A DNA stretch of 64,000 nt from Dinoroseobacter sp049800775. GTDB lineage: Bacteria > Pseudomonadota > Alphaproteobacteria > Rhodobacterales > Rhodobacteraceae. The DNA lies in NCBI RefSeq assembly GCF_049800775.1, contig NZ_JBNAFR010000002.1, positions 248,001-312,000 on the forward strand, written 5' to 3'. The notes under the pieces are model-generated. The model ran no database searches. It had not been told where the DNA came from and saw nothing but the letters and a program-made list of their open reading frames with translations. Below, in pieces: positions 52,301 to 60,012 of the stretch. Each line of letters opens with the position of its first letter. Within the stretch, counting starts at the first letter, position 1. A program made the translations under genes and the position numbers.

Positions 52301-52553
52301 GCGCCTCGTGCGCTCCGGGCGCGAATTCGAGATCCCCGCAGACAAGACCGCGACGGATGTCCTCACCGAGGCGGGGATCAAGATCGATGTGAAATGCTCG
52401 GACGGGATCTGCGGGGTCTGCAAATGCGGGCTGGTTTCCGGCGCTGTGGAGCATCGGGACTTCGTGCTGTCCAAGGCGCAGCGCGAGAGCGCGGTGATCC
52501 TGTGCCAGTCCCGCGCCGCCGAAAAGGACGGGGTGATCGAGATCGACCTTTGA
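49350..52553 (+). CDS. rdhA: Self-sufficient NAD(P)H-dependent reductive dehalogenase (BhbA/NpRdhA type)
   Basis: 1067 residues. Removes halogen from organic compounds (phenolics in studied relatives) using cobalamin. Residues about 190-270 are a degenerate corrinoid-domain copy without Fe-S Cys. About 370-555 form the catalytic corrinoid domain. Two [4Fe-4S] motifs follow: C556-x2-C559-x2-C562-x3-C566 and C592-x12-C605-x2-C608-x3-C612. From about 745 comes a phthalate-dioxygenase-reductase-like module: flavin motif R800-QYS, NAD(P) loop GGGIGVTP (863-870), and plant-type [2Fe-2S] C1016-x4-C1021-x2-C1024-x27-C1052. No Tat signal and no RdhB anchor, so it is cytoplasmic and not respiratory. 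The start is GTG 49350, overlapping a leader ORF stop; in-frame extension upstream would run through tRNA-Tyr and is rejected. Halide specificity is unknown. Family assignment is strong, substrate open. Confidence 0.92.
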   Translation: MSIRFFSDATRPVHMGPYPLERLARGAMPDLAQVPEDRPLSFARPEAPSSIVNAMGEYQAMMDAIRDGLVNKARAECPSDPVARANHLKAFGYFSDAAMVAACALPSEALLEAPRRNPDIDRLANELRTRQTKTLASGIDMIMADLKESMEAPPSTIVDHTHAMVFLYEMPRDPRPGEPGTAWIADAQAHRACLRASETAVVLANYIRLLGWDAKAHTATSTDVSLNRLTVAAGLATVEDGALTNPYLGTRFGVAVLTTTMELAVDAPLAPAQPWLRTKGPAWWLGTASAKSALNRDPFKARDFRDGPHPFETLKRVENPTTYIDAPNVARVPKRTDMFARAQFGDMGKPLQEGAKGGYYARKAAPSMAQRRMLGAFVLLQDGASETERAVPEPQTHAEAIKAASYFLGVDAVGISACPDWTWYSHDARGEEIEPPHDQAISMIIDQGYETMEGASGDDWISVAQSMRAYLRFSLLGGVIAKQIRNLGYSAKAHTVLDGEVLQPPLLLLSGLGEVSRIGEVILNPFLGPRLKSGVVTTDLPLAHDKPIDFGLQSFCETCNKCARECPSGAITAGPKLMFNGYEIWKSDSQKCASYRITTLGGAMCGRCMKTCPWNLEGLFAEKPFRWAAMNIPKAAPLLARLDDAAGNGGLNPVKKWWWDLELYEDGGYRPTRHPVNARDLQRDLDLRYEDQTLAVYPAPLAPHPYPYPFPMDREAGIEAYQAMITAEEYRDRLAKGDEGVIHRRAEAGESPVLQVVVTKAEAMTPEVTKYEFRLPSGGDLPEWTAGAHLDIVVAPEFLRQYSMSGDPGDRSKYQIGVLREEGGRGGSKLMHRIFAEGRQLFISRPINHFPLTEDAPMSYLMGGGIGVTPMIAMAHRLHALGRDFALHYSVRSRAAAGFLADLAAMPWADKLHLHISEEGTRADLDALFAGHPEGAHVYTCGPERYMSAVMEAAARQGVPEEAQHLEFFSVPETPDYENHPFTLRLVRSGREFEIPADKTATDVLTEAGIKIDVKCSDGICGVCKCGLVSGAVEHRDFVLSKAQRESAVILCQSRAAEKDGVIEIDL

Positions 52554-52560
52554 GACGTAC

Positions 52561-52974
52561 CTATTGCAGCTCGATTTCGCTGCGCTCGAAGCTTGCTGTC
52601 TGCGAGGAGCCGTCCTCGAAGGTCACGGTCACCTCGACGCTGGTCAGTGTGTCCAGCGGGAAGGCCACATAGGGCAGGTGGCTGTCGAGCTTGAAGGCAT
52701 TGGGTGCAGGCGTGCCCTCATAACAGGGTTCCATGAACTTGAAGAGCTGCTCGGCATTGCCATTCACCCGGAAGGCAATCTGTTGCACGCCGCAGCGCCA
52801 GCTCTCGATCTGGGTGAAATACAGCAGGTCCTGACCATTGAACTTGCGCACCGCGACCCAGCTCGACTGGGTGGCCATGAGGATCGGCTTGACCTCCTCG
52901 GCGGTGGTGAAACCGGTGGCCATGGCTGGTGTCGCTGCCAGCAGGCCAAGACAGAGCATCAGGGGACGCGGCAT
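52561..52974 (-). CDS. Secreted conserved protein, function unknown
   Basis: 137 residues. Signal peptide (LMLCLGLLAATPAMA), then a body with two Cys (WRCGVQQIAFRVNG; EPCYEGTPAPN) likely disulfide-linked. KPILMATQSSWVAVRKFNGQ and DLLYFTQIESWRCG are striking aromatic stretches. ATG 52974 is chosen at the signal peptide. It converges on the dehalogenase, seven bases apart, without shared function implied. Confidence 0.72.
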   Translation of the reverse strand: MPRPLMLCLGLLAATPAMATGFTTAEEVKPILMATQSSWVAVRKFNGQDLLYFTQIESWRCGVQQIAFRVNGNAEQLFKFMEPCYEGTPAPNAFKLDSHLPYVAFPLDTLTSVEVTVTFEDGSSQTASFERSEIELQ

Positions 52975-53086
52975 AGGGCACTCCGAAATCTCTGGACGGG
53001 AACGGGTTGTCCCGCCGCATGAACCCGGCATACTGCAAAAAACCGGGCAGGCCCAGAGATGACCGACTTCCTTCGAACTCCCGCGC

Positions 53087-54112
53087 ATGGATGCGCCTGA
53101 TGCCTTGCCCGTAGCGGAGGGCGAAGCGCCGGGGCGAGACGTGCTGGCCGTGCTGCAGGGCGGGCGTCTGGCCTATGAGGCGTTGATCTTTGCGGCCTCG
53201 TTTCGGGCGGCGAACCCGGAATATGACGGGCGTCTGATCTTCGCCGAGCCGCAGCCCGGGCCGCTCTGGGGCGACACCGATCCGACGGCGCCTTCCGAGA
53301 TCCGCCAGTTTCTGGGGACGGAATACGGGGCCGAGATCCGGCCCTTCGCCTCCGAGGCCTTCGGTGCGCGCTATCCCCATGGCAACAAGATCGAGGCGCT
53401 CAAGGTGCTCGACCGCGACCGGCCTTTCGTGTTCTTCGACACCGACACACTGTTTCTCGGCCCGCTCTCGGAGGTGCCCTTTGACGACGCCTATCCCGGG
53501 GCGTCCATGCGGCGGACCGGGACATGGCCGGTGATTGAGCTCTACGGGCCGGGCTATACCCAGACATGGAAGGCGCTCTATGACCGGTTCGGGCTGGATT
53601 TCGACAGCTCCCTCGATCTGAGCCATCCGGATGAGTATTGGGAGCGTTACCTCTATTTCAACGCTGGCTGGTTCTTTGGCGGCTGTCCGCTGGCCTTCCA
53701 TCGCCGCTATCTCGAGATTGCGCGCAGCATCTGGGATGACCCGCCGCCCGAGCTGATCTGTCAGCCGCTGGAGCCGTGGCTCGACCAGATCGCGCTGCCC
53801 TTGGTTCTTCACGGGCTCGGCGGTGGGCGGGACGCGGTGCCGCCCGGATTGCTCGACGGGCGGATCACCTGCCACTACCGGCTTCTGCCTTTGCTCTATG
53901 CGCGAGAGGCGGATGCGGTGGTCGAGGTGCTGGAAAGGGTAACGGCCCCGAACCGGATCAAGAAGCTGCTCAAGGGGTCCGAGGCCGCCAAGCGGATGAT
54001 CTATCAGGGCAAGGGGGCCAAGGCGCGCGCGCTCTTTGATCGGGCGGCTTTGCCCCCCAAGGAGCAGACCATCCGCAACACCTTGAAACGCAACAAGCTC
54101 TGGCTGCGCTAG
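53087..54112 (+). CDS. GT-A-like glycosyltransferase-type protein
   Basis: 341 residues. The stretch ALKVLDRDRPFVFFDTDTLFLG holds a DxD motif (DTD) in the position of a GT-A glycosyltransferase metal site. NAGWFFGGCPLAFHRRYLE is a typical following segment. The C-terminus is Lys/Arg-rich (KLLKGSEAAKRMIY; NTLKRNKLWLR). It resembles uncharacterised Rhodobacterales proteins; donor and acceptor are unknown. The start lies divergent from the secreted protein. Confidence 0.65.
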   Translation: MDAPDALPVAEGEAPGRDVLAVLQGGRLAYEALIFAASFRAANPEYDGRLIFAEPQPGPLWGDTDPTAPSEIRQFLGTEYGAEIRPFASEAFGARYPHGNKIEALKVLDRDRPFVFFDTDTLFLGPLSEVPFDDAYPGASMRRTGTWPVIELYGPGYTQTWKALYDRFGLDFDSSLDLSHPDEYWERYLYFNAGWFFGGCPLAFHRRYLEIARSIWDDPPPELICQPLEPWLDQIALPLVLHGLGGGRDAVPPGLLDGRITCHYRLLPLLYAREADAVVEVLERVTAPNRIKKLLKGSEAAKRMIYQGKGAKARALFDRAALPPKEQTIRNTLKRNKLWLR

Positions 54113-54175
54113 CGCGCAACACCGCGTCCCCCGGGGTGGGGTAAATTCAATCATGTCTGGTCGGAGGACTTCAAC

Positions 54176-54250
54176 TGGAGCGGGCGAGGCGATTCGAACG
54201 CCCGACCCTAACCTTGGCAAGGTTATGCTCTACCCCTGAGCTACGCCCGC
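54176..54250 (-). tRNA. tRNA-Gly (anticodon GCC)
   Basis: 75 bases including encoded CCA. Acceptor GCGGGCG/CGCCCGC perfect, discriminator T. D-arm TAGCTCAGGGGTAGAGC, anticodon loop with GCC between TAACCTT and AAGGTTA, T-arm GTTCGAATC. A promoter lies just upstream on the minus strand. Confidence 0.96.
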
Positions 54251-54267
54251 ATCAGTTGAGTGACGCT

Positions 54268-54296
54268 GATGTATCCAGCGGCCCCCTTGGCTGCAA
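54268..54296 (-). promoter_or_regulatory. Candidate promoter of tRNA-Gly
   Basis: On the minus strand: -35 TTGCAG (54291-54296), a 17-base spacer, and -10 TACATC (54268-54273). An A/T-rich stretch just upstream (54299-54327) may act as an UP element. Confidence 0.4.
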
Positions 54297-54436
54297 GTGA
54301 AAAAAGCATGGATTTGCGATTTTTTGCTGCGCCCGCCGGTCGCAGGTCGGCCGGATCCAAGCGGCGGCGATTCGCACCGCTTGGACGCGCCGCCACAGGG
54401 AACGGGCGACGCGTCGGCGCTCTGTTCGCGGGGCCG

Positions 54437-55951
54437 CTAGGGGAGGAGCGTGATCTCTCCCGGGCGCCAAGTCTGGTCGAACCAGGGCTCGAGCGGTCCA
54501 TAGAGCCGCATGATCGTGTTCCACCCTTTTCCCTGCACGGTCTGGAGCCAGTTGCTCTCGAATCCTTCCGGCGCCACGGGGCCGAAATAGATGTCTGTCG
54601 AGCCATCCGCATTCTGCACCAGCCCGGCATCATTGCTGCCCAGGGCGGGAAACTGCTTGTCCGTCTGAAGCATCGAGCGGGTCTGGTTGTCATAGAGCGT
54701 GAAGGACCAGAAATCCTTGGCAGGCGGATCGGCGGGCACCGTGAGCTTGTAGGTTTTGCCACCGTCGAGCGCGTTGCCCTCCGCATCCCGGTAGGTGAAG
54801 GCGTATTGCGATCCCTTGCCCACCACTTTCAACGCCATGGCCGGCGTGACGCCCGTAGCATAGAAGTGAAAGGCACTGCGGAAATCCTGCAAAGTGGCCC
54901 CGTCCAGCACCCAGGTATAGGCCCCGCCGGGAAAGGCCGTCTGCCAATAGCTCTCGCCCGGATACCAGTAGACGCGCGGGTCACGCGGCTTGGAGACCAG
55001 CGTCTTGACTGTCACGGCACCGGCGGCTGCCGCGCGTTTCAGAATGGCCTGCATCCTGTCATCGGGCGCAAAGGGATGACCCTTCTGAATGCCGATTGCC
55101 GCCAGATGACCCAAAAGCTCCGGCTCTTCGCCCTGGAGGGGTTCGGATTGCACCACGGTGTTGATCTCGTCGTACATCCGCTCGTCCATCACATGGATCG
55201 TGTTGAACTCTTGGCCCGAGACGTTCACGAAGGTCATCTCCGGCGGCGCGTCCGCTGCCGAGAGGGGGTACATCCGGAACCTGTCCTGGGTGGCTTGCAC
55301 CGCCTCCGCCGTAGAGCCGTCCTTGAGATAGCCCCGCCAGAGCACCCAGTGACCATAGGTGTCCGATGGCACGACATCGGTGTAGCCTTCGGTGGGCACC
55401 GGGCCCTCATATCCCGGGGGAAGTATCAGGAACTTCCCGCCTTTCCCCTCATCCGGGCCGAGATTGCCGAAATCCATGACGTATTTGAACCAGGCATTGT
55501 TCAGAAACCCGAGCACGTTGGGCGGCGTATCGATCACCATCGGCTCGTCGCCCAACTGGAGCCACGCGGTCTGATAGACGCTGGTCGTGTTCGGCGTCAG
55601 GAACAGCGCCTTGGAATCCATCAGATCCGCAAACTGCAAGACGGTGGTGTTGGCCGGTCCAAAGGCCTCGATCCCGCGCCGCATGGCGTCCATCGAGGCG
55701 ATCTTCACACCGTCCAGATAGGCTTGGTACGCATGGGTGAAGTCGAGCAGATTGTAGATTTTGTCTGCGGTCTCGGCGTCCGGCACCCCGTCAAAGAAGT
55801 TGAGAGCGCCCAGCTGCGTCTCGATATTGTCGGGGGTGGTGATCCCGTCCGGGATCGTGGTGCTCATGGCCATCTGCGGCGGGTCCTGCGCGAGCGCGAC
55901 GCCCCCCATGACCAGCCCGATGGATACAACTCCTGGTGCTAATTTTGACAT
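54437..55951 (-). CDS. DUF1254/DUF1214 secreted protein
   Basis: 504 residues. Signal peptide (LAPGVVSIGLVMGGVALAQ). DUF1254 occupies about 60-200 (FANLPN-type layout: HAYQAYLDGVKIASMDAMRR; FLTPNTTSVYQTAWLQL) and DUF1214 the C-terminal third (FWSFTLYDNQTRSMLQTDKQ). Proteins of this kind are common in soil and marine bacteria; no reaction is proven. ATG 55951 follows GGGGGAGGAC. Monocistronic. Confidence 0.85.
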   Translation of the reverse strand: MSKLAPGVVSIGLVMGGVALAQDPPQMAMSTTIPDGITTPDNIETQLGALNFFDGVPDAETADKIYNLLDFTHAYQAYLDGVKIASMDAMRRGIEAFGPANTTVLQFADLMDSKALFLTPNTTSVYQTAWLQLGDEPMVIDTPPNVLGFLNNAWFKYVMDFGNLGPDEGKGGKFLILPPGYEGPVPTEGYTDVVPSDTYGHWVLWRGYLKDGSTAEAVQATQDRFRMYPLSAADAPPEMTFVNVSGQEFNTIHVMDERMYDEINTVVQSEPLQGEEPELLGHLAAIGIQKGHPFAPDDRMQAILKRAAAAGAVTVKTLVSKPRDPRVYWYPGESYWQTAFPGGAYTWVLDGATLQDFRSAFHFYATGVTPAMALKVVGKGSQYAFTYRDAEGNALDGGKTYKLTVPADPPAKDFWSFTLYDNQTRSMLQTDKQFPALGSNDAGLVQNADGSTDIYFGPVAPEGFESNWLQTVQGKGWNTIMRLYGPLEPWFDQTWRPGEITLLP

Positions 55952-56097
55952 GCTTGTCCTCCCCCTCGTTGCGGGAAGCCTACGCAGGAGTCGTGTGCAG
56001 AGCAAATCTGTGCCGGGTTGCATCCGGTGGGCGTCGGGACGTTTCGCCATCGGGATGGCGCCGCAGCCTTGTAAGAAGGGGGCGCCAGACCCGCGTG

Positions 56098-56514
56098 TCA
56101 GGCTTGCGTGCCGCTGCGGCCTTCGGGATCGGCATATTGGATCAGGTCCCAGCGATTGCCCCAGGGGTCGGCAAACACGGCGACCGTGCCGTAGGGTTCG
56201 TCGCGAGGCGGGCTCTCGAACGGGACGCCTGCGGCGCTCAGCCGTGCGAAATCCGCGCCGAAATCTTCGGTCTCGAGAAACAGCCAGACGCGCCCGCCAC
56301 CCTGCTGTCCGATAACGGCCACCTGGCTGGGTGTGGCGGCGCGCGCCAGCAGAAATTCGGTCTCTGCCCCGGGCGGGGCGACGCGCACCCAGCGCTTGGT
56401 GTCCGACAGGCGCGTATCCTCGCGCAACTCGAAACCCAGCGTCTGGGTGAAAAAGGCGATCGCCCGGTCGTAGTCATCCACGACCAGGCTGAGGGCGGCG
56501 AGCCTGCGCGGCAT
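56098..56514 (-). CDS. VOC-family (glyoxalase/bleomycin resistance-like) protein
   Basis: 138 residues, two beta-alpha-beta-beta-beta modules: LAALSLVVDDYDRAIAFFTQ and the second half KWVRVAPPG to AVFADPWGNRWDLIQY. A metal-binding His/Glu set is incomplete by eye, so it may be non-catalytic. It overlaps the pyc stop by one base (TGATG) and is co-transcribed with pyc. Confidence 0.82.
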   Translation of the reverse strand: MPRRLAALSLVVDDYDRAIAFFTQTLGFELREDTRLSDTKRWVRVAPPGAETEFLLARAATPSQVAVIGQQGGGRVWLFLETEDFGADFARLSAAGVPFESPPRDEPYGTVAVFADPWGNRWDLIQYADPEGRSGTQA

Positions 56515-59500
56515 CAGCTGAGCTCGATCAGCAGGTCCTTGGCGTCGATCTGTGCCGCCGGGCTCACATGCACTGCGGCGACCACCGCGTCGCGTTCCGC
56601 ATGAATGCCGGTTTCCATCTTCATGGCTTCGATGGTCAGCAGAAGATCACCCTCCTTGACCTTGGCCCCCGGCTGCACTGCGACCGAGGCCACGACACCG
56701 GGCATGGGTGCCCCGATATGGTTCGGGTTGCCCAGCTCGGCCTTGGGCATCTTCGCGACCGTGGCCGCTGCCTTGCGGTTCGGCACCCGCACGACGCGGG
56801 GCTGGCCGTTCAGCTCGAAGAAGACCTTCACCTCGCCATCCTCATTGGTCTCGGAGGCGGTCTGCATCCGGATCTCGAGGGTTTTGCCCGGATCGATTTC
56901 GGCCTCGATCTCGTCACCGGGCTGCATCCCATAAAAGAACGTGCGCGTGGGCAGGGTCCGAACCGGGCCATACTCGCTGTGGCGGGCCATGTAATCGGTG
57001 TAGACCTTGGGATACATCAGGTAGCCGTTGAGATCCTCGTCATCCGCAGTGGTGCCGGTCTGGGCTTCCAGGTCCTTGCGCGTCGCCTCGAGATCCACGG
57101 GCGGGAGGTGCTTGCCCGGGCGTGCTGTGCTCGGCTTCTCACCCTTGAGGATCTTGGACATGATCTTTTCCGGGAAGCCGCCCGCAGGCTGGCCGAGATT
57201 GCCGCGCATCATATCGACGACCGAATCCGGGAAGGCCAAGTCGCGGTTGGGGTCTTCGACATCCGCGCGGCTCAGGCCCTGGCTCACCATCAGGAGCGCC
57301 ATGTCGCCCACGACCTTGGAGGAGGGCGTCACCTTCACGATGTCACCGAACATCTGGTTCACATCCGCATAGGTCTGGGCGACCTCGTGCCAACGCTCCT
57401 CAAGCCCGAGGGACCGGGCCTGCGCCTTGAGGTTGGTGAACTGGCCACCGGGCATCTCGTGCAGATACACCTCCGAGGAGGGGGCCTGCTGGCCGGTCTC
57501 GAAGGCGGCATATTCCTCGCGCACCGCTTCCCAGTAATCCGAGATCTCGCGCACAGCCTTGATGTCGAGCCCGGTGTCGCGATCCGTGTGACGCAGGGAT
57601 TCCACGACCGTGCCGAGGGTCGCCTGGCTGGTATTGCCCGATAGCGCATCCATGGCGCAATCCACCGCATCCACGCCGGATTCTGCCGCCGCGACGATCG
57701 TCGCGCAGGCGATGCCGGCGGTATCGTGGGTGTGGAAGTGGATCGGCAGGCCGACCTCTTCTTTCAGGGCCTTGATCAGGATCCGGGCCGAGGCCGGTTT
57801 CAGCAGGCCCGCCATATCCTTCAGGCCGAGCACATGGGCGCCCGCGGCCTTCAGCTCCAGCCCCATATCCACATAGTATTTGAGGTCATACTTCGCCCGC
57901 TCGGGGTTCAGGATGTCGCCTGTATAGCAGACCGTCCCTTCGCAGACCTTGCCACTCTCGAGCACCGCATCCATGGCGACGCGCATGTTCTCGACCCAGT
58001 TCAGGCTGTCAAAGACGCGGAACACGTCGACACCCGAGGCGGCGGCCTGGCGGGTGAATTCCTGCACCACGTTGTCGGGGTAGTTGGTGTAGCCGACCCC
58101 GTTCGAGCCGCGCAGCAGCATCTGCGTCATCACATTGGGCAGACCGGCACGGATGTCGCGCAGGCGCTGCCAGGGGCATTCCTGCAAGAAGCGGTAGGCC
58201 ACATCGAAGGTCGCCCCGCCCCAGCATTCAACCGAAAAGAGTTGCGGCAGGTTCGCGGCATAGCTGGGCGCGACCCGGATCATGTCGATGGACCGCATCC
58301 GCGTGGCCAGCAGAGACTGGTGCCCATCGCGCATGGTGGTGTCGGTGATCAGCAGCTGCTTCTGCTCCGACATCCAATCCGCAACCGCCTGGGGGCCTTT
58401 TTCCTCCAGCAGGGTGCGCGTGCCCGGCGCCGGTGCGGCCTTGGGGGCAGGGGCCTTGAGCGCGCGGGGCGTGGCGGGCGGCATGGCGCGGCCTTCGGTC
58501 TCGGGATGTCCGTTGACCGAGATATCCGCGATATAGCGCAGGATCCGCGTGGCGCGGTCGCGCCGCTTGGGGAACTCAAAAAGCTCCGCCGTCTCGTCGA
58601 TGAATTTCGTGGTGTACTGGTTGTTCAGGAAGGTCGGGTGCTTAAGCAGGTTCTCGACAAAGGCGATATTCGTGCTGACACCGCGGATCCGGAACTCGCG
58701 CAGGGCACGGTCCATCCGCGCAATCGCGGCCTCGGGGGTCGGGGCCCAGGCGGTGACCTTTTCCAGCAGGCTGTCATAGTAGCGGGTGATGACCGCGCCG
58801 GAATAGGCCGTGCCGCCATCAAGGCGGATGCCCATGCCCGTGGCCCCGCGATAGGCGGTGATGCGGCCATAATCGGGGATGAAGTTGTTCTGCGGATCCT
58901 CGGTCGTGACCCGGCACTGGATCGCGTGACCGCTCAGGGGCACATCGTACTGGCTTGCCACGCCGGTGGCCTCGATCAGGGACTTGCCCTCGGCGATCAG
59001 GATCTGGGCGCGCACGATGTCGATGCCGGTGATCTCTTCGGTCACCGTATGCTCGACCTGAACGCGGGGGTTCACCTCGATGAAGTAGAAAGACCCGGTG
59101 TCCATATCCATCAGGAATTCGACCGTGCCCGCGCATTCGTAGTTCACATGGGCGCAGATCTTGCGACCGAGCTCGCAAATCTGCTCGCGCTGAGCGGAGG
59201 AAAGATAGGGCGCGGGCGCGCGCTCCACGACCTTCTGGTTGCGGCGCTGGACCGAGCAGTCCCGCTCCCACAGGTGATAGATATTGCCCATCGTGTCGCC
59301 GAGGATCTGAACCTCCACATGGCGGGCGCGGGTGATCATCTTCTCGAGATAGCCTTCGCCATTGCCAAAGGCGGCTTCGGCTTCGCGGCGGCCTTCCCGG
59401 ACCTTCTCGGCGACCTCATCGGCGCCGAAGATCGGGCGCATGCCGCGACCGCCGCCGCCCCAGGACGCCTTGAGCATCAGGGGATAGCCGATGGTTTCCG

Positions 59501-59951
59501 CCTCGGCTTTGATCGCCTCCATATCATCACCGAGCACCTCGGTCGCGGGGATGACCGGCACGCCAGCGGCAATCGCCACCTTGCGCGCCGACGCCTTGTC
59601 ACCAAGGGCGCGCATGGTTTCGGCCTTGGGCCCGATGAAGGTGATGCCGTTGGCTGCACAGGCATCCACGAAATCCGGGTTCTCAGACAGCAGGCCATAG
59701 CCCGGGTGGATCGCATCCGCACCGCAGAGCTTGGCGACCCGGATGATTTCGTCGATGCTCAGATAGGCGGCCACGGGGCCCATCCCCTCGCCGATCTTAT
59801 AGGCCTCATCCGCCTTGAAACGGTGCAGGCTGAGCTTGTCTTCCTCCGCGTAGACCGCAACCGTCTTCTTGCCGAGCTCGTTGGCGGCCCGCATCACCCG
59901 GATGGCAATTTCGCCGCGATTGGCAATCAGGATCTTTTTGAAGTCAGTCAT
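56514..59951 (-). CDS. pyc: Pyruvate carboxylase
   Basis: 1145 residues, normal length. It refills oxaloacetate from pyruvate, bicarbonate and ATP. Order: biotin carboxylase (ILIANRGEIAIRVMRAA; SWGGGGRGMR; EVNPRVQVEHTVTEE), carboxyltransferase (DTTMRDGHQSLLATRMR; LKDMAGLLKP), then the biotin carrier with EAMKME (biotinyl Lys) near the end. ATG 59951 begins MTDFKKILIANRG. In Rhodobacteraceae it is a main anaplerotic enzyme during growth on sugars or pyruvate, as dark CO2 fixation. Confidence 0.97.
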   Translation of the reverse strand: MTDFKKILIANRGEIAIRVMRAANELGKKTVAVYAEEDKLSLHRFKADEAYKIGEGMGPVAAYLSIDEIIRVAKLCGADAIHPGYGLLSENPDFVDACAANGITFIGPKAETMRALGDKASARKVAIAAGVPVIPATEVLGDDMEAIKAEAETIGYPLMLKASWGGGGRGMRPIFGADEVAEKVREGRREAEAAFGNGEGYLEKMITRARHVEVQILGDTMGNIYHLWERDCSVQRRNQKVVERAPAPYLSSAQREQICELGRKICAHVNYECAGTVEFLMDMDTGSFYFIEVNPRVQVEHTVTEEITGIDIVRAQILIAEGKSLIEATGVASQYDVPLSGHAIQCRVTTEDPQNNFIPDYGRITAYRGATGMGIRLDGGTAYSGAVITRYYDSLLEKVTAWAPTPEAAIARMDRALREFRIRGVSTNIAFVENLLKHPTFLNNQYTTKFIDETAELFEFPKRRDRATRILRYIADISVNGHPETEGRAMPPATPRALKAPAPKAAPAPGTRTLLEEKGPQAVADWMSEQKQLLITDTTMRDGHQSLLATRMRSIDMIRVAPSYAANLPQLFSVECWGGATFDVAYRFLQECPWQRLRDIRAGLPNVMTQMLLRGSNGVGYTNYPDNVVQEFTRQAAASGVDVFRVFDSLNWVENMRVAMDAVLESGKVCEGTVCYTGDILNPERAKYDLKYYVDMGLELKAAGAHVLGLKDMAGLLKPASARILIKALKEEVGLPIHFHTHDTAGIACATIVAAAESGVDAVDCAMDALSGNTSQATLGTVVESLRHTDRDTGLDIKAVREISDYWEAVREEYAAFETGQQAPSSEVYLHEMPGGQFTNLKAQARSLGLEERWHEVAQTYADVNQMFGDIVKVTPSSKVVGDMALLMVSQGLSRADVEDPNRDLAFPDSVVDMMRGNLGQPAGGFPEKIMSKILKGEKPSTARPGKHLPPVDLEATRKDLEAQTGTTADDEDLNGYLMYPKVYTDYMARHSEYGPVRTLPTRTFFYGMQPGDEIEAEIDPGKTLEIRMQTASETNEDGEVKVFFELNGQPRVVRVPNRKAAATVAKMPKAELGNPNHIGAPMPGVVASVAVQPGAKVKEGDLLLTIEAMKMETGIHAERDAVVAAVHVSPAAQIDAKDLLIELS

Positions 59952-60012
59952 CGGGTCCTCATTGGTAAACTTTATTGTCCATGTACGGCAAACCGTTCCA
60001 AACCGGAAGCCC

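Noticed and set aside
49269..52454. 1061-codon open frame antisense to the dehalogenase
   Set aside because: Low-complexity His/Arg/Gly content and no recognisable domain; the plus frame has full family motifs.
49140..54250. Attachment-site direct repeats of a tRNA 3' end flanking the dehalogenase block
   Set aside because: I looked for a second copy of the tRNA-Tyr or tRNA-Gly 3' end and saw none within the window; no integrase gene either.
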